From the NCBI RefSeq assembly GCF_014109725.1, contig NZ_CP058554.1, positions 3,348,001 through 3,412,000 on the forward strand: a stretch of 64,000 nt of DNA, written 5' to 3'. Shown here one piece after another: positions 37,532-45,165 of this stretch. The position numbers and the translations under genes were made by a program. Within the stretch, counting starts at the first letter, position 1, and each line of letters begins with the position of its first letter. The notes below the pieces were generated by a model. The model did no database searches, was not told the origin of the DNA, and was given only the letters and a program-made list of their open reading frames with translations. The stretch is from Comamonas piscis. Its GTDB lineage: Bacteria; Pseudomonadota; Gammaproteobacteria; Burkholderiales; Burkholderiaceae_C.

Positions 37532-37570
37532 GCAAATAGCGCCTGCTCCCAAAGGGCAGGCGCTATTTGC
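37532..37570. terminator. Bidirectional hairpin terminator between convergent genes
   Basis: GCAAATAGCGCCTGC and GCAGGCGCTATTTGC form a perfect 15-base stem around a 9-base loop, between the unknown-family gene and TPR copy 2, whose stops face each other. T runs are weak on both sides, so efficiency is uncertain. Confidence 0.65.
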
Positions 37571-37588
37571 CTTGTTCAGTGGCTGCGA

Positions 37589-38764
37589 TCAACGCCCGAC
37601 CGTCTCACTCACTATGCGCCACTGGCCCTGGTCGGGCTGCAGCACCAAGGTCTTGCGGGAGGTGCTTTTAAGCGCGCCGGCCACATAGGCTTGCACAAAG
37701 CGGGCCGTGGCACGCTCGCCGTCGACGGCCACTTGCAGGTCGCTGAGCGACACGCTGATGTCGCGCTTGCCCTCGATGCGCTGGCGGCGCGACTGCTTCC
37801 ATGCCGCCAGGCTGCTGCCATCGGCTGGCTTGAAGGCAGGGCTGTAGGCGGCCAGATAGGCATTCATGTCTTGCTGGGCCCAGGCCTTGGCCCAGGCTTG
37901 CACAGCAGCCTCCACCGCTGCGGGGGAGGCATCCAGCGCCTGCGCGGCCTTGGCCGCAGGGGCTGCATCGGCCGGGCTGGCGCTGGCCGCTGACCGGGCC
38001 GCTTCCGCAGCAGCCAGCTGCAAGGGCGTGGCGGATGAGATGCGTTCAGCCACGGCGGGCTCTGGCTTGCGGGCCGGGGCTGCCGGCTGTACGGGGGTCA
38101 AGACGGGAGCCGGAGCCGCTGCCGCAGAAGGCATGGCGCTTGCCGCTGGCAACGCGGCCACCGGAGCCGCAGCGCCCGCCTTGCCGGGGGCGATCTGGGC
38201 CATCAGCGCCTGCTTGGGTGCAATGCCTTGGCGGGTGCCGTCCAGCTCCAACGCCTTGGCATAGGACTGGCTGGCCATGCGGGCATACAGATCACCCAGG
38301 TTCTCGTAGGCGGTCGCATAGCCCGGCTGGGCGCGGATCGCCTGGTCCAGCGCATCCACGGCCTTGCGCTCCTGGCCCTGGGCGGCATAGAGCACCGCCA
38401 GGTTGTTATAGGGCTCGGGCATGGCGGGGTAATCGCGCGCCAGTGCAGAAAAGATCTGGATGGCCTGCGGCAACTGTTTTTGCTCCGTGGCAATCACGCC
38501 GCGCAAAAAACGCATCTCGGCGTCGCCGGGGTTGTGCTGCAGAAATGCATCGGCCTGCAGCGCCGCCTGTTCAGGCTGCCCCTGCTCCAGCAGTTGGGCC
38601 ACCGTATCCACTTCACGTGCGGCATGGGCGGGCAGTGCCAGCACCAAGGCGGTACCACCTGCGCACAGCGCAGCCACCAAGTTGGGCAAACGGGCCTGCA
38701 ATAAACGAAAAGGGGGAGAGAAATGGCGAGACGCAATGCGCATAGATGGCTTTTTAAAAGTCAT
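37589..38764 (-). CDS. Exported TPR protein with NTF2-like C-terminus (copy 2)
   Basis: 391 residues; a second ATG seven codons in (38743) is equally likely. A hydrophobic signal segment (about 29-48) is followed by TPRs (about 50-165) with MRFLRGVIATEQKQLPQAIQ and MPEPYNNLAVLYAAQGQERK, nearly the same as copy 1. A shorter Ala/Pro linker and an NTF2-like domain (about 285-391) with AWAKAWAQQDMNAYLAAYSP and GQWRIVSETVGR follow. As in copy 1, the gene is divergent from a sigma-54-driven gene, here the large repeat protein. It may act as a periplasmic scaffold; function unproven. Confidence 0.83.
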   Translation of the reverse strand: MTFKKPSMRIASRHFSPPFRLLQARLPNLVAALCAGGTALVLALPAHAAREVDTVAQLLEQGQPEQAALQADAFLQHNPGDAEMRFLRGVIATEQKQLPQAIQIFSALARDYPAMPEPYNNLAVLYAAQGQERKAVDALDQAIRAQPGYATAYENLGDLYARMASQSYAKALELDGTRQGIAPKQALMAQIAPGKAGAAAPVAALPAASAMPSAAAAPAPVLTPVQPAAPARKPEPAVAERISSATPLQLAAAEAARSAASASPADAAPAAKAAQALDASPAAVEAAVQAWAKAWAQQDMNAYLAAYSPAFKPADGSSLAAWKQSRRQRIEGKRDISVSLSDLQVAVDGERATARFVQAYVAGALKSTSRKTLVLQPDQGQWRIVSETVGR

Positions 38765-38796
38765 GACAACAGAAAAGAGGCAATGAACTGGCTCAG

Positions 38797-38887
38797 AGAT
38801 GCTTGGTGAAAACGCCTTGCCGTGGTTTGAACGCGGGCTTGAGCGATTCGCCGCGACACCACCGACTAAGGGTTATCCAGAGTATTT
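38797..38887. repeat. Degenerate MITE remnant (copy C)
   Basis: CCGTGGTTTGAACGCGGGCTTGAGCGATTCGCCGCG resembles the left interior of MITE copy A (one or two changes per ten bases), and the ends GAGATGCTTGGTGAAAAC and GGTTATCCAGAGTATTT recall its terminal repeats. The centre, about 70 bases, is deleted. Confidence 0.55.
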
Positions 38888-39058
38888 ACAGGGTGACTGG
38901 ATGAGCGATGTGGAATGCAGACCAAGGACAGCAGAAATAGTATGCGAGCCCCGCAGCTGATTCATTATGTAAATTTTTATGGAGACACCGGAATCATGAT
39001 TTAAATACTATTTATACAAAACCAGCAGGCATCCAAAGAAATGCTCCGGCATAAATCC

Positions 39059-39073
39059 GGAACGTTACGTAAC
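39059..39073. promoter_or_regulatory. Enhancer-like palindrome, copy 2
   Basis: GGAACGTTACGTAAC, the same 15 bases as at 35814. Here the palindrome extends to CGTTACGTAACG (12 bases). It lies about 145 bases upstream of the -24 element of the repeat-protein promoter. Confidence 0.7.
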
Positions 39074-39218
39074 GCCAGCGGGAACAGCATTGGACATAGC
39101 TTTAATGGCTATTTTGACCATAGCTTTTTAATTGGAATACATGCTCTTGATAATATATTTATTCATTTATTTCAATGACTTATGAAATAGCAAAAGAACA
39201 CATATAAAAAGCAAATCT

Positions 39219-39235
39219 CTGGCACGCAAGTTGCA
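39219..39235 (+). promoter_or_regulatory. Sigma-54 (RpoN) promoter of the large repeat protein
   Basis: CTGGCACGCAAGTTGCA is a consensus -24/-12 promoter differing from the copy at 35955 only in the spacer. It ends 80 bases before the start codon. Confidence 0.87.
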
Positions 39236-39314
39236 CTGCCTCCCTCAGATAAGCCTCGCGAGGCGAGTCGGAGCCCTTGCGTTTGATATTCCAATCTCCA
39301 ACAGGACAGAGAAC

Positions 39315-42300
39315 ATGACCACCTCTACCGCCCTCCCTTCCAATACCGCAGCTGCCGCACTGGCAACCCACGGCATCGCCTCCCAATCCGGCAGTGGCGC
39401 GGCGATGGCCGCATCTGCCAAAGGCACGCCCGCCACCCTGTCCCAAGCCAGTGCCGGCGTGCAGATCGTGCGCGATGGCCAGACGATGGCTGCGCAGGCA
39501 GGCACCGCCTTGCAGGTAGGCGACAAGATCATCGTCCCGGCCGATGGGAGTGCGCAGGCGCAGTTCAGCGGCGCGGGTGGCCAGAAACTGGTCGGTACTT
39601 TCGCCGGTGGCACCGAGGCTACCCTGGGTTACCAGGCAGGCTCGGACGGTGCTGGCGCCATGGCCCTGGATTTGGCTTCGGGCAAGGTCGATGTCGCCCC
39701 TGCCAACGACGACAGCAACGCGCTGGGCCTGATCGTGACCCAGGAGTCGATGGAGGCAGGTGGCTCTACCTTGGGCGATTTTCTGCTGGCCGGTCTGGTC
39801 GGCATTGGTGGCGGCGCGCTGATTGCTGCAGCCTTGGACAGCGGTGATGACGACGACGACCGTACGCCTCCCGTCAACCCCACCAACCCCACCAACCCCA
39901 CCAACCCCACCAACCCCACCAATCCCACCAATCCGACCAACCCTACGGATCCGACCAATCCAACGAACCCGACCGATCCGACCACCCCCACGGATCCAAC
40001 AAACCCTACGGATCCCACCAATCCAACCAACCCAACGAATCCGACCAATCCAACGGATCCGACCAACCCAACCAACCCAACCAACCCAACCAATCCAACC
40101 AATCCAACCAATCCAACGAACCCCACAAATCCGACCAATCCAACGAATCCGACCAATCCCACAAATCCAACGAACCCAACGAATCCAACGAATCCGACCA
40201 ACCCGACGGATCCTACGAACCCGACCAATCCAACCAATCCTACGGATCCAACGAATCCGACCAACCCAACGAACCCCACTAATCCGACCAACCCGACGGA
40301 TCCTACAAACCCGACCAATCCAACCAACCCCACGGATCCCACCAATCCGACGAACCCCACCAACCCTACGAATCCGACGGACCCCACCAATCCGACGAAT
40401 CCGACCAACCCAACCAACCCTACGGATCCAACCAATCCGACGAACCCGACCAATCCTACGGATCCAACCAACCCTACGAACCCCACCAATCCGACCAACC
40501 CCACGGACCCAACCAATCCGACCAACCCAACCAATCCGACTAATCCAACGGACCCTACCAATCCGACCAATCCAACCAACCCCACGGATCCAACAAATCC
40601 GACCAACCCTACCAATCCAACGGATCCGACCAACCCCACCGATCCCACGGATGGCCATGGTCTGATCACCTCGGTCGAGGATGTCCTGGCCGCGCTGGGT
40701 GGTGGCACCTTGGTGGCACCGGTGACGGATCTGGTGAACTCGTTGATCAACCCATCGACGGGAACCCTGGCGGTGGTGACCAGCGTGCTGGAACAGTTGA
40801 CCAATACCGATGGCGGCCCGCTGGGTGTGCTGACCGAGCTGGTCGATGGCCTGGTCAATATCCAGGACCAAGGGCTGGAGCCACTGGTGGCAACCCTCAA
40901 CCAGCTGATTGCCGGTCTGGGCGACCCCACGTCCACCGAAGGCATCCCCGGTCTGGTGAACCAGGTACTGGGTGGTCTGCTGGGTGAGAACAGCCCGCTG
41001 GGCGACTTGCTCGCCGGTGTCGGCGGTCTGCTGGGCGGCTTGCTGGGCGGTGGTTCCGGTACGCCTCCCGGAGGTACGGATGGCCCTGGCATCGTGACCA
41101 CGGTGCAAGAAGTGGTGGACGGTTTGCTGGGCGGCACGGTGGCCGAGCCCGTCGGCCAGCTGATCGACAGCCTGCTGCACCCGACCGATGGCACCTTGGC
41201 AACGGTGACAGGTTTGCTCGAAGGCCTCACCAGTGTGGAAGGTGGTCCTCTGGGAGTTCTGACCGAGTTGGTCAATGGCCTCACCCAAGTGGACGGCCAG
41301 GCACTGCAACCGCTGATTGGCACCTTGAACGAGCTGATTGCCGGCTTGGGCAGCATTGGTGAAGGCGGCATCGGTGGCGGTCTGATTGGCTCCATCGTGG
41401 ACAGCGTCCTGGGCGGCTTGGTGCCCGGCGGTGGTGGCACCGACGGCGGCCTGGTGACGACGGTACAAGATGTCGTCGATGGCCTGCTCGGCGGCACCGT
41501 GGCAGAACCGGTGGGCCAGTTGCTCGACAGCCTGCTCAACCCCGGCAACGGCACGCTCGCCACCGTGACTTCGGTGCTCGAAGGCCTGACCTCGGTAGAC
41601 GGCGGCCCACTGGGCGTGCTGACCGAGCTGGTCAGCGGCCTGACCCAGGTCGAAGGCCAGGCGCTGCAACCGGTCATCGGCACCTTGAACGAGCTGATTG
41701 CCGGCTTGGGCAATGTGGGTGAAGGCGGGCTGGGCGGCGGCATCATCGGCACCATCGTCGGCGGTGTGCTGGGCGGTCTGGTACCCGGCGGCGGCGCCAC
41801 CGATGGCGGCCTGGTCACCACCGTGCAGGATGTCGTCGACGGCCTGCTGGGCGGCACCGTGGCAGAGCCTGTGGGCCAACTGCTTGACAGCCTGCTCAAC
41901 CCCGGCAGCGGCACCCTTGCCACGGTCACCAGCGTGCTGGAAGGCCTGACCTCGGTCGAAGGCGGCCCACTGGGCGTGCTGACCGAGCTGGTCAGCGGCC
42001 TGACCCAGGTCGACGGCCAGGCGTTGCAACCGGTCATCGGCACCCTGAACGAGCTGATTGCCGGCTTGGGCAGCATCGGTGACGGTGGTGCCGGCGGCGG
42101 CCTGGGCGGTGGTCTGATCGGCAGCATCGTCGGCGGTGTGCTGGGCGGGTTGGTCCCCGGTGGCGGTGCCACCGACGGTGGCTTGATCACCACGGCGCAG
42201 GATGTCGTCGACAACCTGCTGGGCGGCACCGTTGCCGAACCCGTAGGCCAGCTGCTCGACAGCCTGCTCAATCCCGGCAATGGCACCTTGGCCACCGTGA

Positions 42301-44480
42301 CGAATGTGCTGGAAGGCCTGACGTCGGTCGATGGCGGCCCGCTGGGCGTGCTGACCGAACTGGTCAGCGGCCTGACCCAAGTCGATGGCCAAGGGCTGCA
42401 ACCGGTCATTGGCACCTTGAACGAGCTGATTGCCGGCCTGGGCAGCATCGGTGACGGCGGTGCTGGCGGCGGGCTGGGTGGTGGCCTGATTGGCACCGTA
42501 GTCGGCGGCGTGCTGGGCGGTCTGACGGGCGGCAATGGCGGCCTGCTCGGCGGCCTCACCGGAGAAAGTGGGCTGCTGGGTGGCCTGACTGGCGAAGGCG
42601 GCCTGCTCGGGGGACTGCTGGGCGCCGGCTCCGGCGGTAGCGACGGCAGCGGCGTGGTGACCACCGCGCAGAACATCGTCGGCGATCTGGTCGGCGGCAC
42701 GGCCGCAGCACCGGTCAACGCGGTGGTCGGCAGCTTGCTGGATCCACAAAGTGGCGCATTGGCCCCTGTCACCAGCGTGGTCGAAAGCCTCACGAATACC
42801 GGCAGCGGCCCGCTCGGCACGGTTACCTCGGCCGTCAATGGTCTGACCCAAGTGCCCGGGCAGGCGCTGGAGCCGGTGGTTTCTGCTGTACACGATGTTG
42901 TCGCAGGTCTGAGCGGCGGCCTCAGCGCTGAAGGTGGCCTGCTTGGCGGCCTGACCGGCAACGGCGGTCTGCTGGGCGGTGTCGTCGGCGGCAATGGCGG
43001 CCTGCTGGGCGGCCTCACCGGAGAAGGCGGTCTGCTCGGTGGTCTGACCGGTGACGGTGGCCTGCTGGGCGGTGTGGTTGGTGGCGAAGGCGGCCTGCTT
43101 GGCGGCCTGACCGGTGACGGTGGTCTGCTGGGCGGTGTCGTCGGCGGCAATGGCGGCCTGCTGGGCGGCCTGACCGGCGAAGGCGGCCTGCTCGGCGGTC
43201 TGACCGGTGACGGCGGCCTGCTCGGCGGTGTCGTCGGCGGCAATGGTGGCCTGTTGGGTGGGTTGACCGGTGACGGTGGTCTGCTGGGTGGCTTGCTGGG
43301 CAATGGCTCTGGTGGTGCCGATGGCAGCGGCGTGGTCAGCACGGCGCAAAACCTGGTCGGTGATCTCGTCGGCGGCACGGTGGCTGCACCGGTCAACGCA
43401 GTGGTCGATACCCTCCTGGATCCGCAAAGCGGCGTCCTGGCGCCGGTGACCAGCATCGTTGAAGGCCTGACGAACACCGGCAACGGCCCACTAGGCGTCG
43501 TGACCTCGGCCGTTGATGGGCTCACCCAGGTGCCTGGCCCGGCACTGGAGCCGGTCGTCGCTGCGGTGCACGATATGGTCGCGGGTCTGAGCGGCGCCAC
43601 CTCGGGTGGCGCGGTCGGCGGCTTGCTGGGCGGTTTGACAGGTGAAGGCGGTTTGCTCGGCGGCGTGCTGGGTGGCAACGGTGGGCTGCTGGCTGGCGTC
43701 ACCGGCGAAGGCGGCTTGCTCGGCGGTGTCGTCGGCGGCAATGGCGGTCTGCTCGGTGGCCTGACCGGTGACAGCGGACTGCTAGGCGGCCTGCTGGGCT
43801 CCGGCACCGGCGGCGCCGATGGCAGCGGTGTGGTAACCACGGCGCAAAACCTGGTCGGCGATCTGGTCGGCGGCACGGTGGCAGCACCGGTGAACGCCGT
43901 GGTCGACACCTTGCTGGATCCGCAAAGCGGCGTCCTGGCACCGGTGACCAGCGTGGTCGAGAACCTGACCAGCACCAGCAGCGGCCCACTGGGTGTGGTG
44001 ACCTCGGCGGTCAATGGCCTGACCCAGGAAACGGGCCAGGCGCTGGAGCCAGTGATTTCGACCGTGCACGATGTGGTCGCAGGTCTCGGTGGTGCCACCT
44101 CCGGCGGCACGGCGGGCCTGGGCGGTGTGGTCGGCGGCCTGCTGGGCGACCAGGGTGTGCTGGGCAGCGTGCTGGGCTCCAGCGGCACAACCGGTGGTCT
44201 GCTGAGTGGCCTGACCGGCAACAGTGGCCTGGTCGGCGGCTTGCTGGGTGGCAACAACGGCCTGCTCTCGGGCATCACCGGTGAGCACGGCGTCGTTGGC
44301 GGACTGCTGGGTGGTCAGGGTGTGCTTGGCGGTTTGCTCGGCGGCACGGCAGCGCCGCATCTGGCAGCCAGTAACGACAGCAGCGCCCTGCAGCCGGTAG
44401 CTACCGCCATCAGCAGCGTGGCCAGCGGTGATGCACACAGCGTGCTGCCGCAAGACCTGTTGCACCACCAGCTGGCCTGA
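39315..44480 (+). CDS. Large repetitive secreted surface protein, candidate type I secretion substrate/adhesin
   Basis: 1721 residues from the ATG behind ACAGGACAGAGAAC. There is no Sec signal peptide. Residues about 45-115 resemble the FecR/retention-module-like fold that starts LapA-type adhesins (VRDGQTMAAQAGTALQVGDK). A Gly/Ala-rich hydrophobic stretch (about 155-176) and DSGDDDDD follow. Residues 188-445 are 86 triplets N/D-P-T. The rest consists of eight repeats each opening like GLVTTVQDVVDGLLGGTVAE, the later ones separated by GLLGGLTGEGG-type runs. No RTX Ca2+ motifs. The nearby type I exporter and OmpA lipoprotein suggest export to the surface for adhesion or biofilm. The long antisense open frames here are artefacts. 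Confidence 0.82.
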   Translation: MTTSTALPSNTAAAALATHGIASQSGSGAAMAASAKGTPATLSQASAGVQIVRDGQTMAAQAGTALQVGDKIIVPADGSAQAQFSGAGGQKLVGTFAGGTEATLGYQAGSDGAGAMALDLASGKVDVAPANDDSNALGLIVTQESMEAGGSTLGDFLLAGLVGIGGGALIAAALDSGDDDDDRTPPVNPTNPTNPTNPTNPTNPTNPTNPTDPTNPTNPTDPTTPTDPTNPTDPTNPTNPTNPTNPTDPTNPTNPTNPTNPTNPTNPTNPTNPTNPTNPTNPTNPTNPTNPTNPTNPTDPTNPTNPTNPTDPTNPTNPTNPTNPTNPTDPTNPTNPTNPTDPTNPTNPTNPTNPTDPTNPTNPTNPTNPTDPTNPTNPTNPTDPTNPTNPTNPTNPTDPTNPTNPTNPTNPTDPTNPTNPTNPTDPTNPTNPTNPTDPTNPTDPTDGHGLITSVEDVLAALGGGTLVAPVTDLVNSLINPSTGTLAVVTSVLEQLTNTDGGPLGVLTELVDGLVNIQDQGLEPLVATLNQLIAGLGDPTSTEGIPGLVNQVLGGLLGENSPLGDLLAGVGGLLGGLLGGGSGTPPGGTDGPGIVTTVQEVVDGLLGGTVAEPVGQLIDSLLHPTDGTLATVTGLLEGLTSVEGGPLGVLTELVNGLTQVDGQALQPLIGTLNELIAGLGSIGEGGIGGGLIGSIVDSVLGGLVPGGGGTDGGLVTTVQDVVDGLLGGTVAEPVGQLLDSLLNPGNGTLATVTSVLEGLTSVDGGPLGVLTELVSGLTQVEGQALQPVIGTLNELIAGLGNVGEGGLGGGIIGTIVGGVLGGLVPGGGATDGGLVTTVQDVVDGLLGGTVAEPVGQLLDSLLNPGSGTLATVTSVLEGLTSVEGGPLGVLTELVSGLTQVDGQALQPVIGTLNELIAGLGSIGDGGAGGGLGGGLIGSIVGGVLGGLVPGGGATDGGLITTAQDVVDNLLGGTVAEPVGQLLDSLLNPGNGTLATVTNVLEGLTSVDGGPLGVLTELVSGLTQVDGQGLQPVIGTLNELIAGLGSIGDGGAGGGLGGGLIGTVVGGVLGGLTGGNGGLLGGLTGESGLLGGLTGEGGLLGGLLGAGSGGSDGSGVVTTAQNIVGDLVGGTAAAPVNAVVGSLLDPQSGALAPVTSVVESLTNTGSGPLGTVTSAVNGLTQVPGQALEPVVSAVHDVVAGLSGGLSAEGGLLGGLTGNGGLLGGVVGGNGGLLGGLTGEGGLLGGLTGDGGLLGGVVGGEGGLLGGLTGDGGLLGGVVGGNGGLLGGLTGEGGLLGGLTGDGGLLGGVVGGNGGLLGGLTGDGGLLGGLLGNGSGGADGSGVVSTAQNLVGDLVGGTVAAPVNAVVDTLLDPQSGVLAPVTSIVEGLTNTGNGPLGVVTSAVDGLTQVPGPALEPVVAAVHDMVAGLSGATSGGAVGGLLGGLTGEGGLLGGVLGGNGGLLAGVTGEGGLLGGVVGGNGGLLGGLTGDSGLLGGLLGSGTGGADGSGVVTTAQNLVGDLVGGTVAAPVNAVVDTLLDPQSGVLAPVTSVVENLTSTSSGPLGVVTSAVNGLTQETGQALEPVISTVHDVVAGLGGATSGGTAGLGGVVGGLLGDQGVLGSVLGSSGTTGGLLSGLTGNSGLVGGLLGGNNGLLSGITGEHGVVGGLLGGQGVLGGLLGGTAAPHLAASNDSSALQPVATAISSVASGDAHSVLPQDLLHHQLA
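39876..40649 (+). repeat. Nine-base tandem repeat encoding 86 (N/D)-P-T triplets
   Basis: 774 bases of AAYCCNACN / GAYCCNACN units in frame. Most units encode NPT; roughly every third to fifth is DPT, and one is TPT. Third positions vary (ACC, ACG, ACA, ACT), so the protein sequence is conserved more than the DNA. GGATCC recurs at many DPT units. Confidence 0.95.
40650..44300 (+). repeat. Eight large in-frame repeats with Gly-rich spacers
   Basis: Unit starts (GxxTTxQxxVxxLLGGTVAxPV-like) lie near 40661, 41087, 41447, 41807, 42182, 42650, 43331 and 43829. Units 2-5 are close copies (about 120 residues each); units 6-8 form a second subtype with longer GLLGGLTGEGG spacers. The spacer at 42930-43310 is a minisatellite-like array of 36-45 base units. 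Such arrays can vary in copy number between strains. Confidence 0.85.
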
Positions 44481-44534
44481 CAACCAGCGCGCTCCGCGTT
44501 GACCAGTGACCCGCTTCCATCCCATGGGTCTGCA

Positions 44535-44560
44535 GCGCTTGCCTGGCAACAGGCAAGCGC
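44535..44560 (+). other. Strong hairpin between the repeat protein and the OmpA-like gene
   Basis: GCGCTTGCCTG-GCAA-CAGGCAAGCGC forms a perfect 11-base stem with a GCAA tetraloop, 22 bases before the next start codon. It is followed by GGGGCCCC, not by T, so it may lower read-through or guard the mRNA end instead of ending transcription fully. Confidence 0.6.
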
Positions 44561-44581
44561 GGGGCCCCATCAAGGATTGCC

Positions 44582-45100
44582 ATGTTCAAACATCTACCTC
44601 TCTCCGTCGCCGCCGTACTGGCTCTGAGCCTGACCGCCTGTGGCACCAGTTCCACCACCTCCAAACGCGAGGAACACCACTACGCGCTGTCCAAACCGGC
44701 GCCAGCCCCTGCCCAATCGGGCGTGGCACCGGTGGTGGCCACCGCTCAGCCCGGCAAGAAGGGCCCGGCCGACACGGCCCACATCGTCTATTTCGACTTT
44801 GACTCCTATACCGTGCGCCCGGCCGATCGCCCGATTCTGGAGAGCCATGCGCGCTGGATGCGCAGCCACCCTGGGCAATCGCTGACCCTGCAAGGCCATA
44901 CCGATGCACGCGGCGGCATCGAATACAACCTGGCCTTGGGCCAAAAACGCGCCGAGTCGGTACGCAACAGCTTGCAGACCCTGGGGGTCGACCCCGCCCG
45001 TGTCGAGGCGGTGAGCTATGGCAAGGAACGCCTGGCCGATACCGGTACCAGCGAAGAGGCCCACCAGCGCAACCGCCGGGTCGAGTTCGAGTACCGCTGA
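44582..45100 (+). CDS. OmpA/Pal-family outer-membrane lipoprotein
   Basis: 172 residues. Lipoprotein signal with lipobox LTAC (Cys20). A short linker is followed by an OmpA-C peptidoglycan-binding domain (about 65-170): VYFDFDSYTVRP, LQGHTDARGGIEYNLALGQKRAESV and the closing RRVEFEYR. The domain binds meso-diaminopimelate in peptidoglycan. It is Pal-like but lies without tolB or ybgF, in the secretion cluster, so it probably anchors or stabilises the exported repeat protein or its exporter rather than being the Tol-Pal protein itself. The ATG is preceded by AAGGATTGCC. Confidence 0.88.
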   Translation: MFKHLPLSVAAVLALSLTACGTSSTTSKREEHHYALSKPAPAPAQSGVAPVVATAQPGKKGPADTAHIVYFDFDSYTVRPADRPILESHARWMRSHPGQSLTLQGHTDARGGIEYNLALGQKRAESVRNSLQTLGVDPARVEAVSYGKERLADTGTSEEAHQRNRRVEFEYR

Positions 45101-45165
45101 AAGCCGCGCTGCATGGCGCCCTGCCGCGCCCTGCCCCTTCCCCTGCATCTGCCCCTGGAGGACGC

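Larger units (their letters stand above)
38765..39314. promoter_or_regulatory. Divergent control region, copy 2
   Basis: 550 bases between TPR copy 2 and the large repeat protein. In order: MITE remnant C (38797-38887), AT-rich DNA, the palindrome at 39059-39073, more AT-rich DNA, and the sigma-54 promoter at 39219-39235. No gene was found inside. Confidence 0.7.

Noticed and set aside
39180..43427. 1415-codon open frame on the minus strand with GXIGRIRWI-type repeats
   Set aside because: It is the antisense of the N-P-T and Gly-rich repeats, whose codon pattern removes stops in other frames. No ribosome site, and the plus strand has the sigma-54 promoter and sensible domains.
39629..44278. 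1549-codon minus-strand open frame rich in Pro/Ser
   Set aside because: Same cause: periodic repeats mirrored in an antisense frame. No recognisable domain or start context.
39876..44300. CRISPR-like array from regular repeats
   Set aside because: Repeats are in-frame coding units without unique spacers; no cas genes in the window.
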